This document shows positions 31,603 to 43,475 of a DNA stretch of 64,000 bases, piece by piece (position 1 is the first letter of the stretch; each line of letters begins with the position of its first letter). Under the pieces are notes generated by a model. The model ran no database searches, was not told the DNA's origin, and saw only the letters and a list, made by a program, of their open reading frames with translations. Source of the stretch: Oreohelix idahoensis (lineage: Eukaryota; Mollusca; Gastropoda; Stylommatophora; Oreohelicidae); NCBI GenBank assembly GCA_024509875.1, contig JAMPIV010019839.1, positions 124,001 through 188,000 of the forward strand. The letters run 5' to 3'. The position numbers and the translations under genes are program-made.

Positions 31603-33930
31603 TGTGATGAATTTACCGTGATACAACGTTAAAATATCTCCAATTAAAGATAAAAGATAACATGTAGGGATAAAAATAATGCGTAAGATACTAGGAGACA
31701 TGCTCGCCCATAGCCCGCATTTCCTACCGCCATTGAACTAACTAGTTAAACATGCAGACGAAACGGTTTACCCTTTTGTAGACGGGAGGGAAACGGAGAT
31801 ATAAAAAAGGAAAAATATGACTGAACACGTGTTTGAATCTAGAAAGGCAAAAAGACGCAAGTTGTAGTTTAAGGAAAAAAATTCACGCCACTAGTTGACA
31901 CAATGTAAGGAAATGGACAGAAAAAGACCTTAGCTCTTATTCGAAAAACAGTCATATCTTGGACGTTTTTACGGTACTTGGTTGTTTTATTTGAATTCAG
32001 CGGCAAACGCCGTGGAGTAGGTTCGAAAAAACAAATTTCAAAAAAATTACCCTTGAGAAAAGTAGGTTTTTTTCTTAATCATAATGTTATGAAAATAAAA
32101 CCTAGCTAGTTTGATAGCCCATCTTAAGCAGATAAATAATATACTTTTAATTATACAGACGGACAGATAACACGGAAGATATTGACGAAAGACTGTATGG
32201 TTCACATCAGACTGGCGAACAGTATTGTTGTGCATACTTTCACTAAAAGTCACATTTTGCGTCCTTGAGACATAAGAATGCAAAAATCAAGCTGTAATGA
32301 ACGAGAGGGGGAAGGTTGGAGAATTGTGGCTAAAAATAACTTACGAGGCAGGTTTGTGTAGGTTTTGCGTGTAGTTGGTCCAAGAAACAAGTGTGTTTTT
32401 GTGAAAAATCAAGTAGAGACAGACGGACCAACAGACAATAATACATACTTGACTGAGATCTGACTGAAATTTGACTTTTAGTTTGAGGATTTGAAAAAAG
32501 TTAGAGGGGAAGTCTGTGATTGGACAAATGTATTCATATTAGCAAGATAGAGACACACATTTTTGCCATTTTATATAAGTCTGTCCAGTGACACAGTCAT
32601 TAACTGCCAGTGGTGTTTTCCAAGGAAGAATACATAAAATTTAGTGGGACGCCATACTCTAGCCAGCAGCTAAGCTGAGTTTTGCTAGTATTAACTGTGT
32701 TCTCAATTCTGAATTCTGGTAAGAATGAAAGCATTTATCTTGTTTATTTTAATATTTTGAGTGATTGATACTGCCATATCATGAAAAATGATTACGACAA
32801 GTAAGTGCTCGCTCTAGGTCCCCAGCCGCAGTTCAGGGTCTAGAGACAAACAAATAATATATGGACACCTAACGAAGACTATGGAGGGCGGATCAATTAT
32901 TGAGATCAGTGGGAACATATCACCTATCTTATTGAATAAAAGAGGAAACTATTGAACATATATCAGATGCAATGCAGTCTTGGGGAACTGGTACTATGTG
33001 AAAACAACTGGGTAAGATGTGCTATGTTGGTCAGAGAGATCTGACTCAGTCTGTGTAATGTTGTTTTGTGGTGTGTGTGTAAGAGTGGCGCAGTGAATAG
33101 AGTACTGACACATGGCACAACTTTTGTTTCAGAATTGTGAGTTTCTGATCTGGCACTACTATTGTGCCAGATAATCTTATAGAAGTATCAAGAGAGTGCC
33201 TGTGCAGCCTAACTTATTTTACTCCAGCTAATGAGAGGAGTGGGCCACGGGAATTCTGTGCTACGTCATTTCAGGCCAGTAAACTGCAACCTGGCCTGCT
33301 GGAGATTCATCAATAACTCCCACCATCAATAGAGACATAAAGATTGTAAAGATCCGTTAAGATCAGTCCCTATGTTAAGGACTATAAACTGTTTACACAT
33401 AGATTGAGCATGATGACGCCACCCCAACGTGACATCCAGTACTAGTTCTCCCAAAGACAGTATAGATAACATTAATAATAACCATTTTATAATATACCTA
33501 TGTACACAGATTGCATTTTATTATGCCACATATTTATGCATTTCATTGATAAACCCATATCATTTTATATGTTCTGACCAAACTAAAACATTGGTTCAGA
33601 ACTAATAAATTAAAAAAAAAATTGTTAAAATTTAAACTAAAACCACCAGAGTTAGTTCAGTGTGTTATAGAATTTATTAATATTATTAGACTTATTAATT
33701 ACATGTATGTGTCTGTATATTATATTACTACACATTACATTTCAGTACCCTAGACTTTTTAACGTAGCTACATTCATGATAGTAGAAGAGATCTGTTTGA
33801 GGTCGTAAGTGGTAGTAAGAAGGGCCTTCTGTAATTCACATAAACATTTATCTCAGGAGCCTTCACAGCTGACCTCATACATTACACTAGGTAACATAAC
33901 AACCATACAATACCATCAAAAACCACTACA
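31603..33930 (+). repeat. LTR3 (2,328 bp)
   Basis: Same termini as the other LTRs. It shows scattered 1-2 nt gains in homopolymers (for example extra A or T runs near 31920-32035), which shorten the spurious minus-strand frame seen in the others. It is preceded by an unusual G15 run at 31577-31591 in the polypurine tract. Confidence 0.9.
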
Positions 33931-33935
33931 AATAT

Positions 33936-33952
33936 TGGGGTCTTGTCCGGGG
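33936..33952 (+). promoter_or_regulatory. Primer binding site, copy C
   Basis: Identical to the copy A and B sites, 5 nt after LTR3. Confidence 0.7.
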
Positions 33953-34191
33953 ATATTAAGTTTATCAAAGATAGTAGGATATTCTGGTGTGGGAATTAAA
34001 CTAGTGGGGACAGAGTTGTATAAATTTAAAAGTGTCCCTTAAAATAAAAAGTGGAAAATAAAAGTTGGTGAATCTTCACAGCCAGTGGTAATTAATTAAT
34101 TAATTAAAATTTATTACCTTGATAATTACCCTTTGTTGTTTACCTTGGTAATTATATATATTTGAAATTACCTTAGTCATTGCTAAATTGT

Positions 34192-34491
34192 ATGTTGAAT
34201 ATGGCAGATCTAGCAAAATTTAGATCGGCTGCTGTGCTGACGGCGAAGGAGATGAATATGGAGGGTCAGGTTTTAATTCAGTATGTAACTTCAGAATGGG
34301 ACAAGTATATTGAAAGGGAAGATAGGAGGTTAGCTGAAGAGAAGAGGTTACAAATTGAGGCTGATAAAGAACTTAAGAGGTTGCAGATTGAGGCTGACAA
34401 AGAGGCCAAAGCATTGGAGGCAGATAGGGAGATTAAGAGGCTCCAATTAGAAGAAAAAAGGCCGAAAGGGAGGCAGAAGATAAGAGATTGA
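34192..34491 (+). pseudogene. Copy C gag N-terminus
   Basis: Same coiled-coil gag start as copies A and B (MADLAKF from the second ATG). The frame is lost at an A-run about 34454-34459, shorter than in A. The following ORF resumes within the EADK/REAEDKR repeat region. Confidence 0.82.
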
Positions 34492-37460
34492 CTGCCGAAA
34501 GGGAGGCAGAAGATAAGAGATTGACTGCCGAAAGGGAAGCAGAAGATAGAAGATTGCAAAGGGAGCACGAATTACGACTAAGGGAGCTGGAATTACAAGG
34601 CCATGCTCCTGAAAATGGTGCCAGCCCTTTTGCCTCAGATGCTACGCCTAGTCAGGGAGCCTCAACCTCAGCTATGGGGTTTCATTTAGACCATTTTGTT
34701 GAGAAAGACGATGACATCGAGGGGTACCTCAGTAGATTTGAATTATTAGCTACTACATATGGGTTAGAGAGAGAGAGGTGGAGTCTAAAGTTATCACAGG
34801 GACTGAGAGGGACTTCTTATGAAGTCTTTGCTAAGATGAATAGAGACGACCAAGACAATTATGACATGCTAAAGCAGGCTTTGTTATTGAGATATGAAAA
34901 GAATGGTGAATTTTATCGTAAGAAGTTTAGAAATGCCAAACTTTTGTCTGGGGAGACATACCACCAATTCTCTGCCAGACTGGAAACCTATTTGGAGAAA
35001 TGGACTGCTCTGGGGAAGACCCAAGATCTCAAAGAGATGATCATGATAGAGCAATTAAGAGAGTCCATGGCTCCAGACTTGAGAAAATTTCTCATGGAAC
35101 AAGGTGCAGAGAGGTTGGGGGAGGTTTTAAATGTCGCTAAGAGGTATCAGGCAGCCCAGGCAGAGGTAAGTGACACTAAAAAGAAGCACATAGAAAATTT
35201 TAAAGCTCCACAGCAATTTGGTAAATTTGATACTAAAGAACAAGGTAATAGAGACAGGACAAACTTTGATAGGCCACGAAATGATTATCGTGACAGAAAC
35301 TCACAGTTCAATGACCAAAAATATAATGAAAGAAAACTGTTTAACCAAGGAAAGAGATGGTGTAAATGGTGTAAGAAAGACAACCATAACACCGAATTTT
35401 GTAAAAGGAAACCTTCAAACATTGCTGCAATGAAGTCGGGGAAACAAAGATTAAAGGTTAATCCTAATGGACAGCAGGAACCTTATCACCCCCCAGTTTG
35501 TGAGGATGTTATTTGTAATGGGGTCACCACAAGGTGCCTATATGATACAGGTTTGGATTATGATTCAGTTGTGAAGTCTAGCCTAGTGGACCCAAGTCAG
35601 TATACCACAGAAACAGTGGAAATACAAGGGGCGACTAAGGACATACCACTCATGACACTTCCCATCGCAAGGATAACGGTGAAAACTCGCTATGTGGAAG
35701 GAGAAATCAGAGCAGCAGTGATAGATGAACCAATCTACCCTCTGATATTGGGGTGTAGATACGTCTTCTTGGGGAATCCCGAGAAACCTGTGATCATGGC
35801 GACAGTGCAGACCAGGTCACAGAAGAAGGAGGAAGAAGGTGAACCTATAAATGCTCATCCAGAGGCGATGAGGAAGGCGCAGGCTGAGGATAGGACACTC
35901 AAGCCATGTTTTAAAAAATTGCCCAAATGCCACACACCTCCGAGCAAGGGAGAGTACTTTATGAAGAACAAACTATTATACAGGAAGGCCGGAACTGGAA
36001 CAAATGGTCACAACCAGCTGGTTCTTCCCACTTCATATAGGGATAAAGTGATGGAACTCGGGCATGCGATTCCCTTCAGTGGTCACATGGGGATCAGCGC
36101 CCCAGGACAGCGTATAGCTTGTCATTACTTCTGGCCAGGAATAACAGAGGATATAAAAAGATATGTCAAATCCTGTCCAGAATGTCAAAGGGTAGCTCCA
36201 AAGCATTGGACTGCTCCTGCAACTCTAGGGGAAATGCCCATAGTGGGAACACCTTTTGAGAGGGTTGCAGTGGATATTGTGGGACCTCTCACTCGGACCA
36301 AGAGGAGGAACAGTTACATCCTTACTCTGGTGGACACTTGTTCTATGTGGGGAGAGGCGGTAGCCCTGCTATCAATTGATTCAAAACATATAGCAGAGGC
36401 ACTACTTACAATATTCACAAGATTAGGATTCCCGCATCAAATCTTGACTGATAATGGCTCAAAGTTCAAAGGGAAACTAACGGAAGAAGTTTTTAAGCTA
36501 TTTCAAGCCAGACACTTTCATTGTAGTCCGCACCATCCACAAGGGAACGGCCAGGTAGAGAGGTTCAATGGGACTCTCATTTCTATCCTGAGGAAGCTGG
36601 CACACGAAAAACCGGATATGTGGGATCAATTTCTGTCCGCCGCGTTGTTTGCGTATCGGGAGGTACCACATAGTTCAACCGGGATGGCTCCCGCAACTCT
36701 GCTATTTGGGAGGCCAATAAAAGGTCCATTGGAAGCATTATTAAGGACCTGGACGGATGAGAAAGCAGAAGAGACTGTTACCTCATCGTATCAATATGTG
36801 AACGAACTGACCACTCGTCTGAAAGCTGGATGGAAACTGGCAAATGATAATTTGAGACAAGCCAGGAAGAAACATGCAGCATATTTTAATAGGAAAGCCA
36901 AGGACAGAGAATTAGCTGTGGGAGAGAAGGTGCTTCTTCTACTACCCGGCAGCCAGAATAAATTACAAATTGGATGGCAAGGTCCATATACGGTTCTAGA
37001 GAAGGTGTCTAGAACAAACTATAAAATTGACAAAAAGGGGAAGGAGAAGGTATATCATGTAAACCTTTTAAAGAAGTATCTGGACAGACCACTCCAGGAA
37101 AGCACCCCCTTACTGACCTTGGCTATCGCAACTCAAATGCAAAAGGAACCACTCACCTCACATGAATACCCATTACATCCCTGTGAGACAGCCGCACAGG
37201 TAAAAGTCAGTAAGCACCTGACTAAAAACCAGAGGGAGAGAGTTCAACAGGTTCTGGAGGAACATACAGATGTATTAACAGATAAACCAGAACATACAAA
37301 TTTGTTACAGTATGACATGAAGCTGGTAGACTCAAACCCAATCTGTATGAGAGCCTATTCTATTCCGTTCGCGAAGGAGAAGGCATTGAAAGAAGAAATA
37401 GATTATTTGTTGAAAGAGGGATTATTTCACACAGTGAATCTTCTTTTAGCTCCAGTGTAG
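34488..37460 (+). CDS. Copy C gag-protease-integrase-RT ORF (longest in the array)
   Basis: 990 codons without stop, so it is the clearest proof of domain order. By codon: gag coiled-coil remainder and core (1-225), zinc knuckle CKWCKKDNHNTEFC (about 290-303), protease LYDTG (about 350), integrase HHCC (about 525-565), integrase core with D, D, E (about 590-700), GPY/F (about 825-855), linker, then the first RT block to EEIDYLLKEG. It opens at a non-ATG codon because the upstream frame is shifted. The end is a frameshift where a G of GGGG is missing (about 37418-37421). Confidence 0.9.
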   Translation: MTAEREAEDKRLTAEREAEDRRLQREHELRLRELELQGHAPENGASPFASDATPSQGASTSAMGFHLDHFVEKDDDIEGYLSRFELLATTYGLERERWSLKLSQGLRGTSYEVFAKMNRDDQDNYDMLKQALLLRYEKNGEFYRKKFRNAKLLSGETYHQFSARLETYLEKWTALGKTQDLKEMIMIEQLRESMAPDLRKFLMEQGAERLGEVLNVAKRYQAAQAEVSDTKKKHIENFKAPQQFGKFDTKEQGNRDRTNFDRPRNDYRDRNSQFNDQKYNERKLFNQGKRWCKWCKKDNHNTEFCKRKPSNIAAMKSGKQRLKVNPNGQQEPYHPPVCEDVICNGVTTRCLYDTGLDYDSVVKSSLVDPSQYTTETVEIQGATKDIPLMTLPIARITVKTRYVEGEIRAAVIDEPIYPLILGCRYVFLGNPEKPVIMATVQTRSQKKEEEGEPINAHPEAMRKAQAEDRTLKPCFKKLPKCHTPPSKGEYFMKNKLLYRKAGTGTNGHNQLVLPTSYRDKVMELGHAIPFSGHMGISAPGQRIACHYFWPGITEDIKRYVKSCPECQRVAPKHWTAPATLGEMPIVGTPFERVAVDIVGPLTRTKRRNSYILTLVDTCSMWGEAVALLSIDSKHIAEALLTIFTRLGFPHQILTDNGSKFKGKLTEEVFKLFQARHFHCSPHHPQGNGQVERFNGTLISILRKLAHEKPDMWDQFLSAALFAYREVPHSSTGMAPATLLFGRPIKGPLEALLRTWTDEKAEETVTSSYQYVNELTTRLKAGWKLANDNLRQARKKHAAYFNRKAKDRELAVGEKVLLLLPGSQNKLQIGWQGPYTVLEKVSRTNYKIDKKGKEKVYHVNLLKKYLDRPLQESTPLLTLAIATQMQKEPLTSHEYPLHPCETAAQVKVSKHLTKNQRERVQQVLEEHTDVLTDKPEHTNLLQYDMKLVDSNPICMRAYSIPFAKEKALKEEIDYLLKEGLFHTVNLLLAPV

Positions 37461-37462
37461 TT

Positions 37463-37660
37463 TTGTTGAGGAAACCGTCTGGGGAACATAGATTGTGCAT
37501 AGATTACAGGAAACTGAATGCTGTCACAGAAGGACAAGTGGATCCATTACCAGACACAAAACAGTTATTTGCCAGATTGAACAAGGCAAAATACTTTTCA
37601 AAGGTGGATCTTAGCAAAGGCTATTACCAGATTCCAGTGAAGCCTGAAGTTAGACCTTAA
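37463..37660 (+). pseudogene. Copy C RT finger/palm segment up to the shared TAA
   Basis: RT block with LRKPSGEHRLCIDYRKLN and FSKVDLSKGYYQIPV, ended by the TAA at 37658-37660 that copies A and B also have. Confidence 0.85.
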
Positions 37661-38617
37661 TTAGCCTTTAGCCCCTCGGAAGGACATTATGAATTCAACA
37701 TGCTACCATTCGGACTGAAAAATGCTCCGAGTGTATTTTCTAGGATGATGCGCAAATTGTTGGATCCCTTGAATAACCCATGTATCACAAATTTCATGGA
37801 TGATATTCTTGTCGCCACGGAAACATTTGAGGAACACATTAACTCTCTGAATATGTTATTTGATAGGCTTAGGGAAGCGAACTTAACTGCTAGACCAACA
37901 AAATGTTGTATTGGATGCAAAGAGTTGGAATTCTTGGGACATACTGTATATCAGGGTAACATGACCCCTGACCCCAAGAACTTGGAAAAACTGCAGAGAG
38001 CACCTAGACCACAAACAAAAAAAGACGTGCGATCATTCGTGTCTTTATGTGGGTTTTACCAAAAATATATCAAAAATTTTAACTCTATATGTGCTCCTCT
38101 GACTGATCTGACTCGCAAGGGAAATCCAGATAAAATTGTTTGGTCTGCGCAATGTGAATTGGCTTTCCAAGAGTTAAAGGAAAAACTCACTAGCAAGCCT
38201 ATTCTCAAATTGCCTGATTTGACACAGGACTTTGTGGTGAGAACAGATGCAAGTAATGTAGGCCTGGGGGCGGCTCTGTTGCAAAGGTCCTCTTCACCCA
38301 ATGGGGAACTGAACCCAGTCGCTTATGCAAGCCGCAAGTTGAATAAAGCGGAGCAAGGATATTCCACAAGCGAAAAAGAATGTTTAGCGTTAATCTGGGC
38401 AATAAAAAAGTTCCAAATCTATCTGTATGGTAGGACCTTTGTGGTCCAGACGGATCATCAGCCTCTCGTGTTCTTATCTCAGGCCAAGCATGAAAATGCA
38501 AGATTGTTAAGATGGTTTTTATTGTTACAACCTTATCAGTTTATTATCGAATATATCCCGGGGTCACAGAATGTCGGTGCAGATTTCCTCAGTAGGCACC
38601 CCTGTGATCAAAATTAG
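37661..38617 (+). CDS. Copy C C-terminal RT and RNase H (open)
   Basis: From the codon after the TAA the frame is open through LPFGLKNAPSVFSRMM, FMDDILVATE (about 37795-37820), the RT thumb with FLGHTV, and RNase H (RTDASNVGLGAALL, QTDHQPLVFL, GADFLSRHP) to the stop at 38615-38617. The first ATG is at 37700. It is the best-preserved RT-RNase H half in the window. Confidence 0.88.
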   Translation, partial: LAFSPSEGHYEFNMLPFGLKNAPSVFSRMMRKLLDPLNNPCITNFMDDILVATETFEEHINSLNMLFDRLREANLTARPTKCCIGCKELEFLGHTVYQGNMTPDPKNLEKLQRAPRPQTKKDVRSFVSLCGFYQKYIKNFNSICAPLTDLTRKGNPDKIVWSAQCELAFQELKEKLTSKPILKLPDLTQDFVVRTDASNVGLGAALLQRSSSPNGELNPVAYASRKLNKAEQGYSTSEKECLALIWAIKKFQIYLYGRTFVVQTDHQPLVFLSQAKHENARLLRWFLLLQPYQFIIEYIPGSQNVGADFLSRHPCDQN

Positions 38618-38706
38618 AGTAGTTGGCAGGCTTGAGGAGTAATTTTATCTATGTGTATCACTGGTTTTGGAACTTGCATTAGTGCATGTTCTCAGGTGGG
38701 GAGATG

Positions 38707-41019
38707 TGTGATGAATTTACCGTGATACAACGTTAAAATATCTCCAATTATAAAGATAACATGTAGGGATAAAAATAATGCGTAAGATACTAGGAGACAT
38801 GCTCGCCCATGCCCGCATTTCCTACCGCCATTGACACTAACTAGTTAAACATGCAGACGAAACGGTACCCTTGTAGACGGGAGGGAAACGGAGATATAAA
38901 AAAGGAAAAATATGACTGAACACGTGTTTGAATCTAGAAAGGCAAAAAGACGCAAGTTGTAGTTTAAGGAAAAAAATTCACGCCACTAGTTGACACAATG
39001 TAAGGAAATTGACAGAAAAGACCTTAGCTCTTATTCGAAACAGTCATATCTTGGACGTTTTACGGTACTTGGTTGTTTTATTTGAATTCAGCGGCAAACG
39101 CCGTGGAGTAGGTTCGAAAACAAATTTCAAAAAAATTACCCTTGAGAAAAGTAGGTTTTTTCTTAATCATAATGTTATGAAAATAAAACCTAGCTAGTTT
39201 GATAGCCCATCTTAAGCAGATAAATAATATACTTTTAATTATACAGACGGACAGATAACACGGAAGATATTGACGAAAGACTGTATGGTTCACATCAGAC
39301 TGGCGAACAGTATTGTTGTGCATACTTTCACTAAAAGTCACATTTTGCGTCCTTGAGACATAAGAATGCAAAAATCAAGCTGTAATGAACGAGAGGGGGA
39401 AGGTTGGAGAATTGTGGCTAAAAATAACTTAGGAGGCAGGTTTGTGTAGGTTTTGCGTGTAGTTGGTCCAAGAAACAAGTGTGTTTTTGTGAAAAATCAA
39501 GTAGAGACAGACGGACCAACAGACAATAATACATACTTGACTGAGATCTGACTGAAATTTGACTTTTAGTTTGAGGATTTGAAAAAAGTTAGAGGGGAAG
39601 TCTGTGATTGGACAAATGTATTCATATTAGCAAGATAGAGACACACATTTTTTGCCATTTTATATAAGTCTGTCCAGTGACACAGTCATTAACTGCCAGT
39701 GGTGTTTTCCAAGGAAGAATACATAAAATTTAGTGGGACGCCATACTCTAGCCAGCAGCTCAGCTGAGTTTTGCTAGTATTAACTGTGTTCTCAATTCTG
39801 AATTCTGGTAAGAATGAAAGCATTTATCTTGTTTATTTTAATATTTTGAGTGATTGATACTGCCATATCATGAAAAATGATTACGACAAGTAAGTGCTCG
39901 CTCTAGGTCCCCAGCCGCAGTTCAGGGTCTAGAGACAAACAAATAATATATGGACACCTAACGAAGACTATGGAGGGCGGATCAATTATTGAGATCAGTG
40001 GGAACATATCACCTATCTTATTGAATAAAAGAGGAAACTATTGAAATAATATCAGATGCAATGCAGTCTTGGGGAACTGGTACTATGTGAAAACAACTGG
40101 GTAAGATGTGCTATGTTGGTCAGAGAGATCTGACTCAGTCTGTGTAATGTTGTTTTGTGGTGTGTGTGTGTAAGAGTGGCGCAGTGAATAGAGTACCAAC
40201 ACATGGCACAACTTTTGTTTCAGAATTGTGAGTTTCTGATCTGGAACTACTATTGTGCCAGATAATCTTATAGAAGTATCAAGAGAGTGCCTGTGCAGCC
40301 TAACTTATTTTACTCCAGCTAATGAGAGAAGTGGGCCACGGGAATTCTGTGCTACGTCATTTCAGACCAGTAAACTGCAACCTGGCCTGCTGGAGATTCA
40401 TCAATAACTCCCACCATCAATAGAGACATAAAGATTGTAAAGATCCGTTAAGATCAGTCCCTATGTTAAGGACTATAAACTGTTTACACATAGATTGAGC
40501 ATGATGACGCCACCCCAACGTGACATCCAGTACTAGTTCTCCCAAAGACAGTATAGATAACATTAATAATAACCATTTTATAATATACCTATGTACACAG
40601 ATTGCATTTTATTATGCCACATATTTATGCATTTCATTGATAAACCCATATCATTTTATATGTTCTGACCAAACTAAAACATTGGTTCAGAACTAATAAA
40701 TTAAAAAAAAATTGTTAAAATTTAAACTAAAACCACCAGAGTTAGTTCAGTGTGTTATAGAATTTATTAATATTATTAGACTTATTAATTACATGTATGT
40801 GTCTGTATATTATATTACTACACATTACATTTCAGTACCCTAGACTTTTTAACGTAGCTACATTCATGATAGTAGAAGAGATCTGTTTGAGGTCGTAAGT
40901 GGTAGTAAGAAGGGCCTTCTGTAATTCACATAAACATTTATCTCAGGAGCCTTCACAGCTGACCTCATACATTACACTAGGTAACATAACAACCATACAA
41001 TACCATCAAAACCACTACA
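38707..41019 (+). repeat. LTR4 (2,313 bp)
   Basis: Same termini, with CTAGG immediately after (41020-41024), matching the base before LTR1. A few private changes (GTACCAACACATGG, GAGAGAAGTGGG). It is one base shorter than LTR1. Confidence 0.9.
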
Positions 41020-41024
41020 CTAGG

Positions 41025-41933
41025 AAGGTGTAAAAACATATGTTTGAGATATTTAATGGTGAATAGAGCACTCTACCAGATGGGGACAATAATTATATGT
41101 GTATTATTTTCTGATTTTTGACTTGTTGATGCCTGTACACCTGTTAAGAACGGAGATAGGTCAGAATATGATTTTGAGGGAAATTAATCCTCTCCTTCCA
41201 GAGTTTCTGGATGAGAAACTGAAGTGAGCCAGTCACGTTGTTGTTCAACCCTGGTACCTGTTTGAGGCCATACGATTTGAGGGCCCCACCTTATCTTGAA
41301 ACCTGAAAGCTGAGCAGTGCTGTGAGCAGGAAGATTTAATACCAGGACATCGCAGAATTTTCTACACCTATCTACAGATAAGGCCTTGTGTTTTGGGGCC
41401 TTGTTGATTCACTGACTTATCCTCCACCACCAGTTATATCAACAAGATTTTAAAAGCATGATGACAATATTGATCCCCCAAATATGTGCTTAATTTTGGA
41501 TAAAATTATTACACTAAGAACACTTCCTAGTTCAGGAAATAATAGACTCAAATAGTTAAACTAGTTTGAGTGTAAATATATCTTGACGTGTAATCTTTTA
41601 TGAATCAACTCAATTATAATTAATACATTTGTAAAAAATTGTTCAGACCAAAATTCAATAGGGAGTTGTTTACTTAATTGTTTATTAACCTTAAAGTGTG
41701 GTTGTTGTTATTTTCTTCACATATATTGCATATACCCTAGACACGTAGCTACACAACACCCATACATCAGAACATATAAATTGGGGATAATATACATAGC
41801 GGGTGGTAGTCATTGGTGGAAGCAAGACAGGTTCCCTGACATATATTTAGAAATTAAACTACCTCAGGGGCTTGCATAGCTGACTTCACATCTGCTACAC
41901 AAATATATACATAATTAATATCGACCCACCACA
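41025..41933 (+). repeat. Right part of the old related LTR
   Basis: GTGAATAGAGCACTCTACC (about 41061) parallels GTGAATAGAGTACTGAC in the young LTRs. CATACCCTAGAC..CGTAGCTACA (about 41728-41751), the GTGGTAGT.A block and CTCAGG.GC.T.CA.AGCTGAC (about 41863-41883) parallel the last 190 bp of the young LTRs. The end CCACCACA (41933) matches CCACTACA, and GTGCCTTGTCTG follows where the primer site should be. The array therefore inserted into an older relative. Confidence 0.55.
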
Positions 41934-41939
41934 GTGCCT

Positions 41940-42161
41940 TGTCTGTTTATCTGACACTCCTTGTGGATGATAATACTAAACATTTGCAGGAGAGGCTGAG
42001 AGAACATTATCGACAACCAAGTTGGTTAATCGCAGGCGCGGTCGATATCAGTACACAGATTAACACGTTCATCGTCCAGCGCAATCTGCTTAATCACGGA
42101 TAAGGCCCGGGTGCGTCTCCGCCAAGGTTGTAAAGATACGGATTTTGTGTGTGCTCAAGCA
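41940..42161. other. Possible leader of the old LTR element; no gene
   Basis: GC content rises around 42030-42130. No internal Gypsy domains follow, so the old element is a solo LTR or lost its body. Confidence 0.3.
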
Positions 42162-43475
42162 ACAGATAAGACATTACTTTAGCGAAAGTAATAATTTGTT
42201 ACTTCTGACACACGTTGTCGTATGAGGTTAACGACGTGTTCGTGAGTCGGTACACGGGGCAATCGGATGTTTACAGTCCATTTTCAGAAACGTAATGTTT
42301 CAAATTTTGCACAACATGAGTCATGCAAAATATTCAAATCAGATTGGCTAATCATCGGAGCTTCATAACAACGAATGCGTGGGAAGGCAGTGAATATAAC
42401 CTGATGCTTCAGTCAGTAAAAACTAATGTGAAGATCGCTTATCAAGACACCAGACCTTGCCAGAGTGAAGCCTAGAATTCAGAATTCTATTTTACCAGAC
42501 CGCACACCTTTTTTTAAATATTTATCAGGACTTACGAAAACGGCCCAGGAAATCTTTATCATTTTAATAAGGAAAGCCGCTGTCTGAGGAAGCTGACGGA
42601 AGCACACAAAGTCAGAGAGGGAACTTATTAAATTAACGACACCCCAGACGCGTGTAAGAGGCTTATTCAAATCTATTTTATTCATCTGAGCAAAAGGTCT
42701 GTGAGCCAGGATTGGCTTATTGGTGGTACCAGCAGACAGTACTATCGCTGGAACAAGAAGAGAACAGTGGCCTAAGCTTTAAGACGATGGACCAGCTTTG
42801 TAAACTCTCCCTGATATTTGGGGAAAACGAGCTACACCCGACAACCTTGACCAGCGACGAGTGTGAGCAGTGTAAAAAGAACCGACCCATCAGAAGGAGC
42901 AGTACCGTCATTGGCAGCTACGTTCAACATTTGCTGCCACTTGAACTTCTTGTAACAATTTACCTCCTATCACGACCGTGAAGATAACATTTTTTTGATA
43001 AATAACTATTCAAATTATTTTCAAACTGTTAAGACTTAAGTGATTATTACATTTTGTTATTTGTAAATTTACAAATTTAACTTCGATTTAATCATTTTAA
43101 AGTTACTGCACGTTTGGCTTAGTCAATTTACTACACACACTCTAAACTGAGCTATACCAGAATAATAAGAATTCCCCTGAGTTAATAAGAGGTGTGTGCT
43201 TAAACGAGCTAACATGAACTATTGCTTAATCCTTCACAAACGTTTTCGGCAGATTCTAGAATTAACGTGCTCATTCAAATGCAGCATTGTTTTCGCTTAT
43301 CTGAATATCTTGTGAAAACTCATTTGTGGTAGAAGCGTCATTAACCTTCTATCTACATATCTGCCAAGAATAATCTTGTGCGAAGGTAGACACCTTTGAA
43401 GCCCATATTAGATACTCTTGAATTTTGGCCACTGTTGGACCTTTACTGCAAAGCAGGAGAGGCAATACCGTCACA
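42162..43475 (+). repeat. Repeat family R2, copy B (lacks the intron-like segment)
   Basis: Aligns with 5016-6884 throughout but joins ATTGGC (42711-42716) directly to TTATTGGTGG (42717). The ATG of copy A (5555) is AGG here. No long ORF: the open frame 42712-42981 is not conserved in copy A. Same 3' module as the short copies at 56280 and 62204. Confidence 0.7.

Larger units (their letters stand above)
17371..41019 (+). mobile_element. Tandem array of three Gypsy (Gmr1-like) units with four LTRs
   Basis: The array is LTR1-internal A-LTR2-internal B-LTR3-internal C-LTR4. The outermost ends, TGTGATG... at 17371 and ...CCACTACA at 41019, are flanked by CTAGG on both sides (17366-17370 and 41020-41024). 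There is no duplication between units because neighbouring units share an LTR. Units are directly repeated with a period of about 7.1 kb. This is what unequal recombination between LTRs, or rolling replication of one insertion, produces; three independent insertions would not. No envelope gene is present: RNase H ends about 90 bp before the next LTR. Confidence 0.92.

Noticed and set aside
42712..42981. 89-codon ORF in repeat R2 copy B
   Set aside because: Not open in copy A, and the likely start codon of copy A is lost here.
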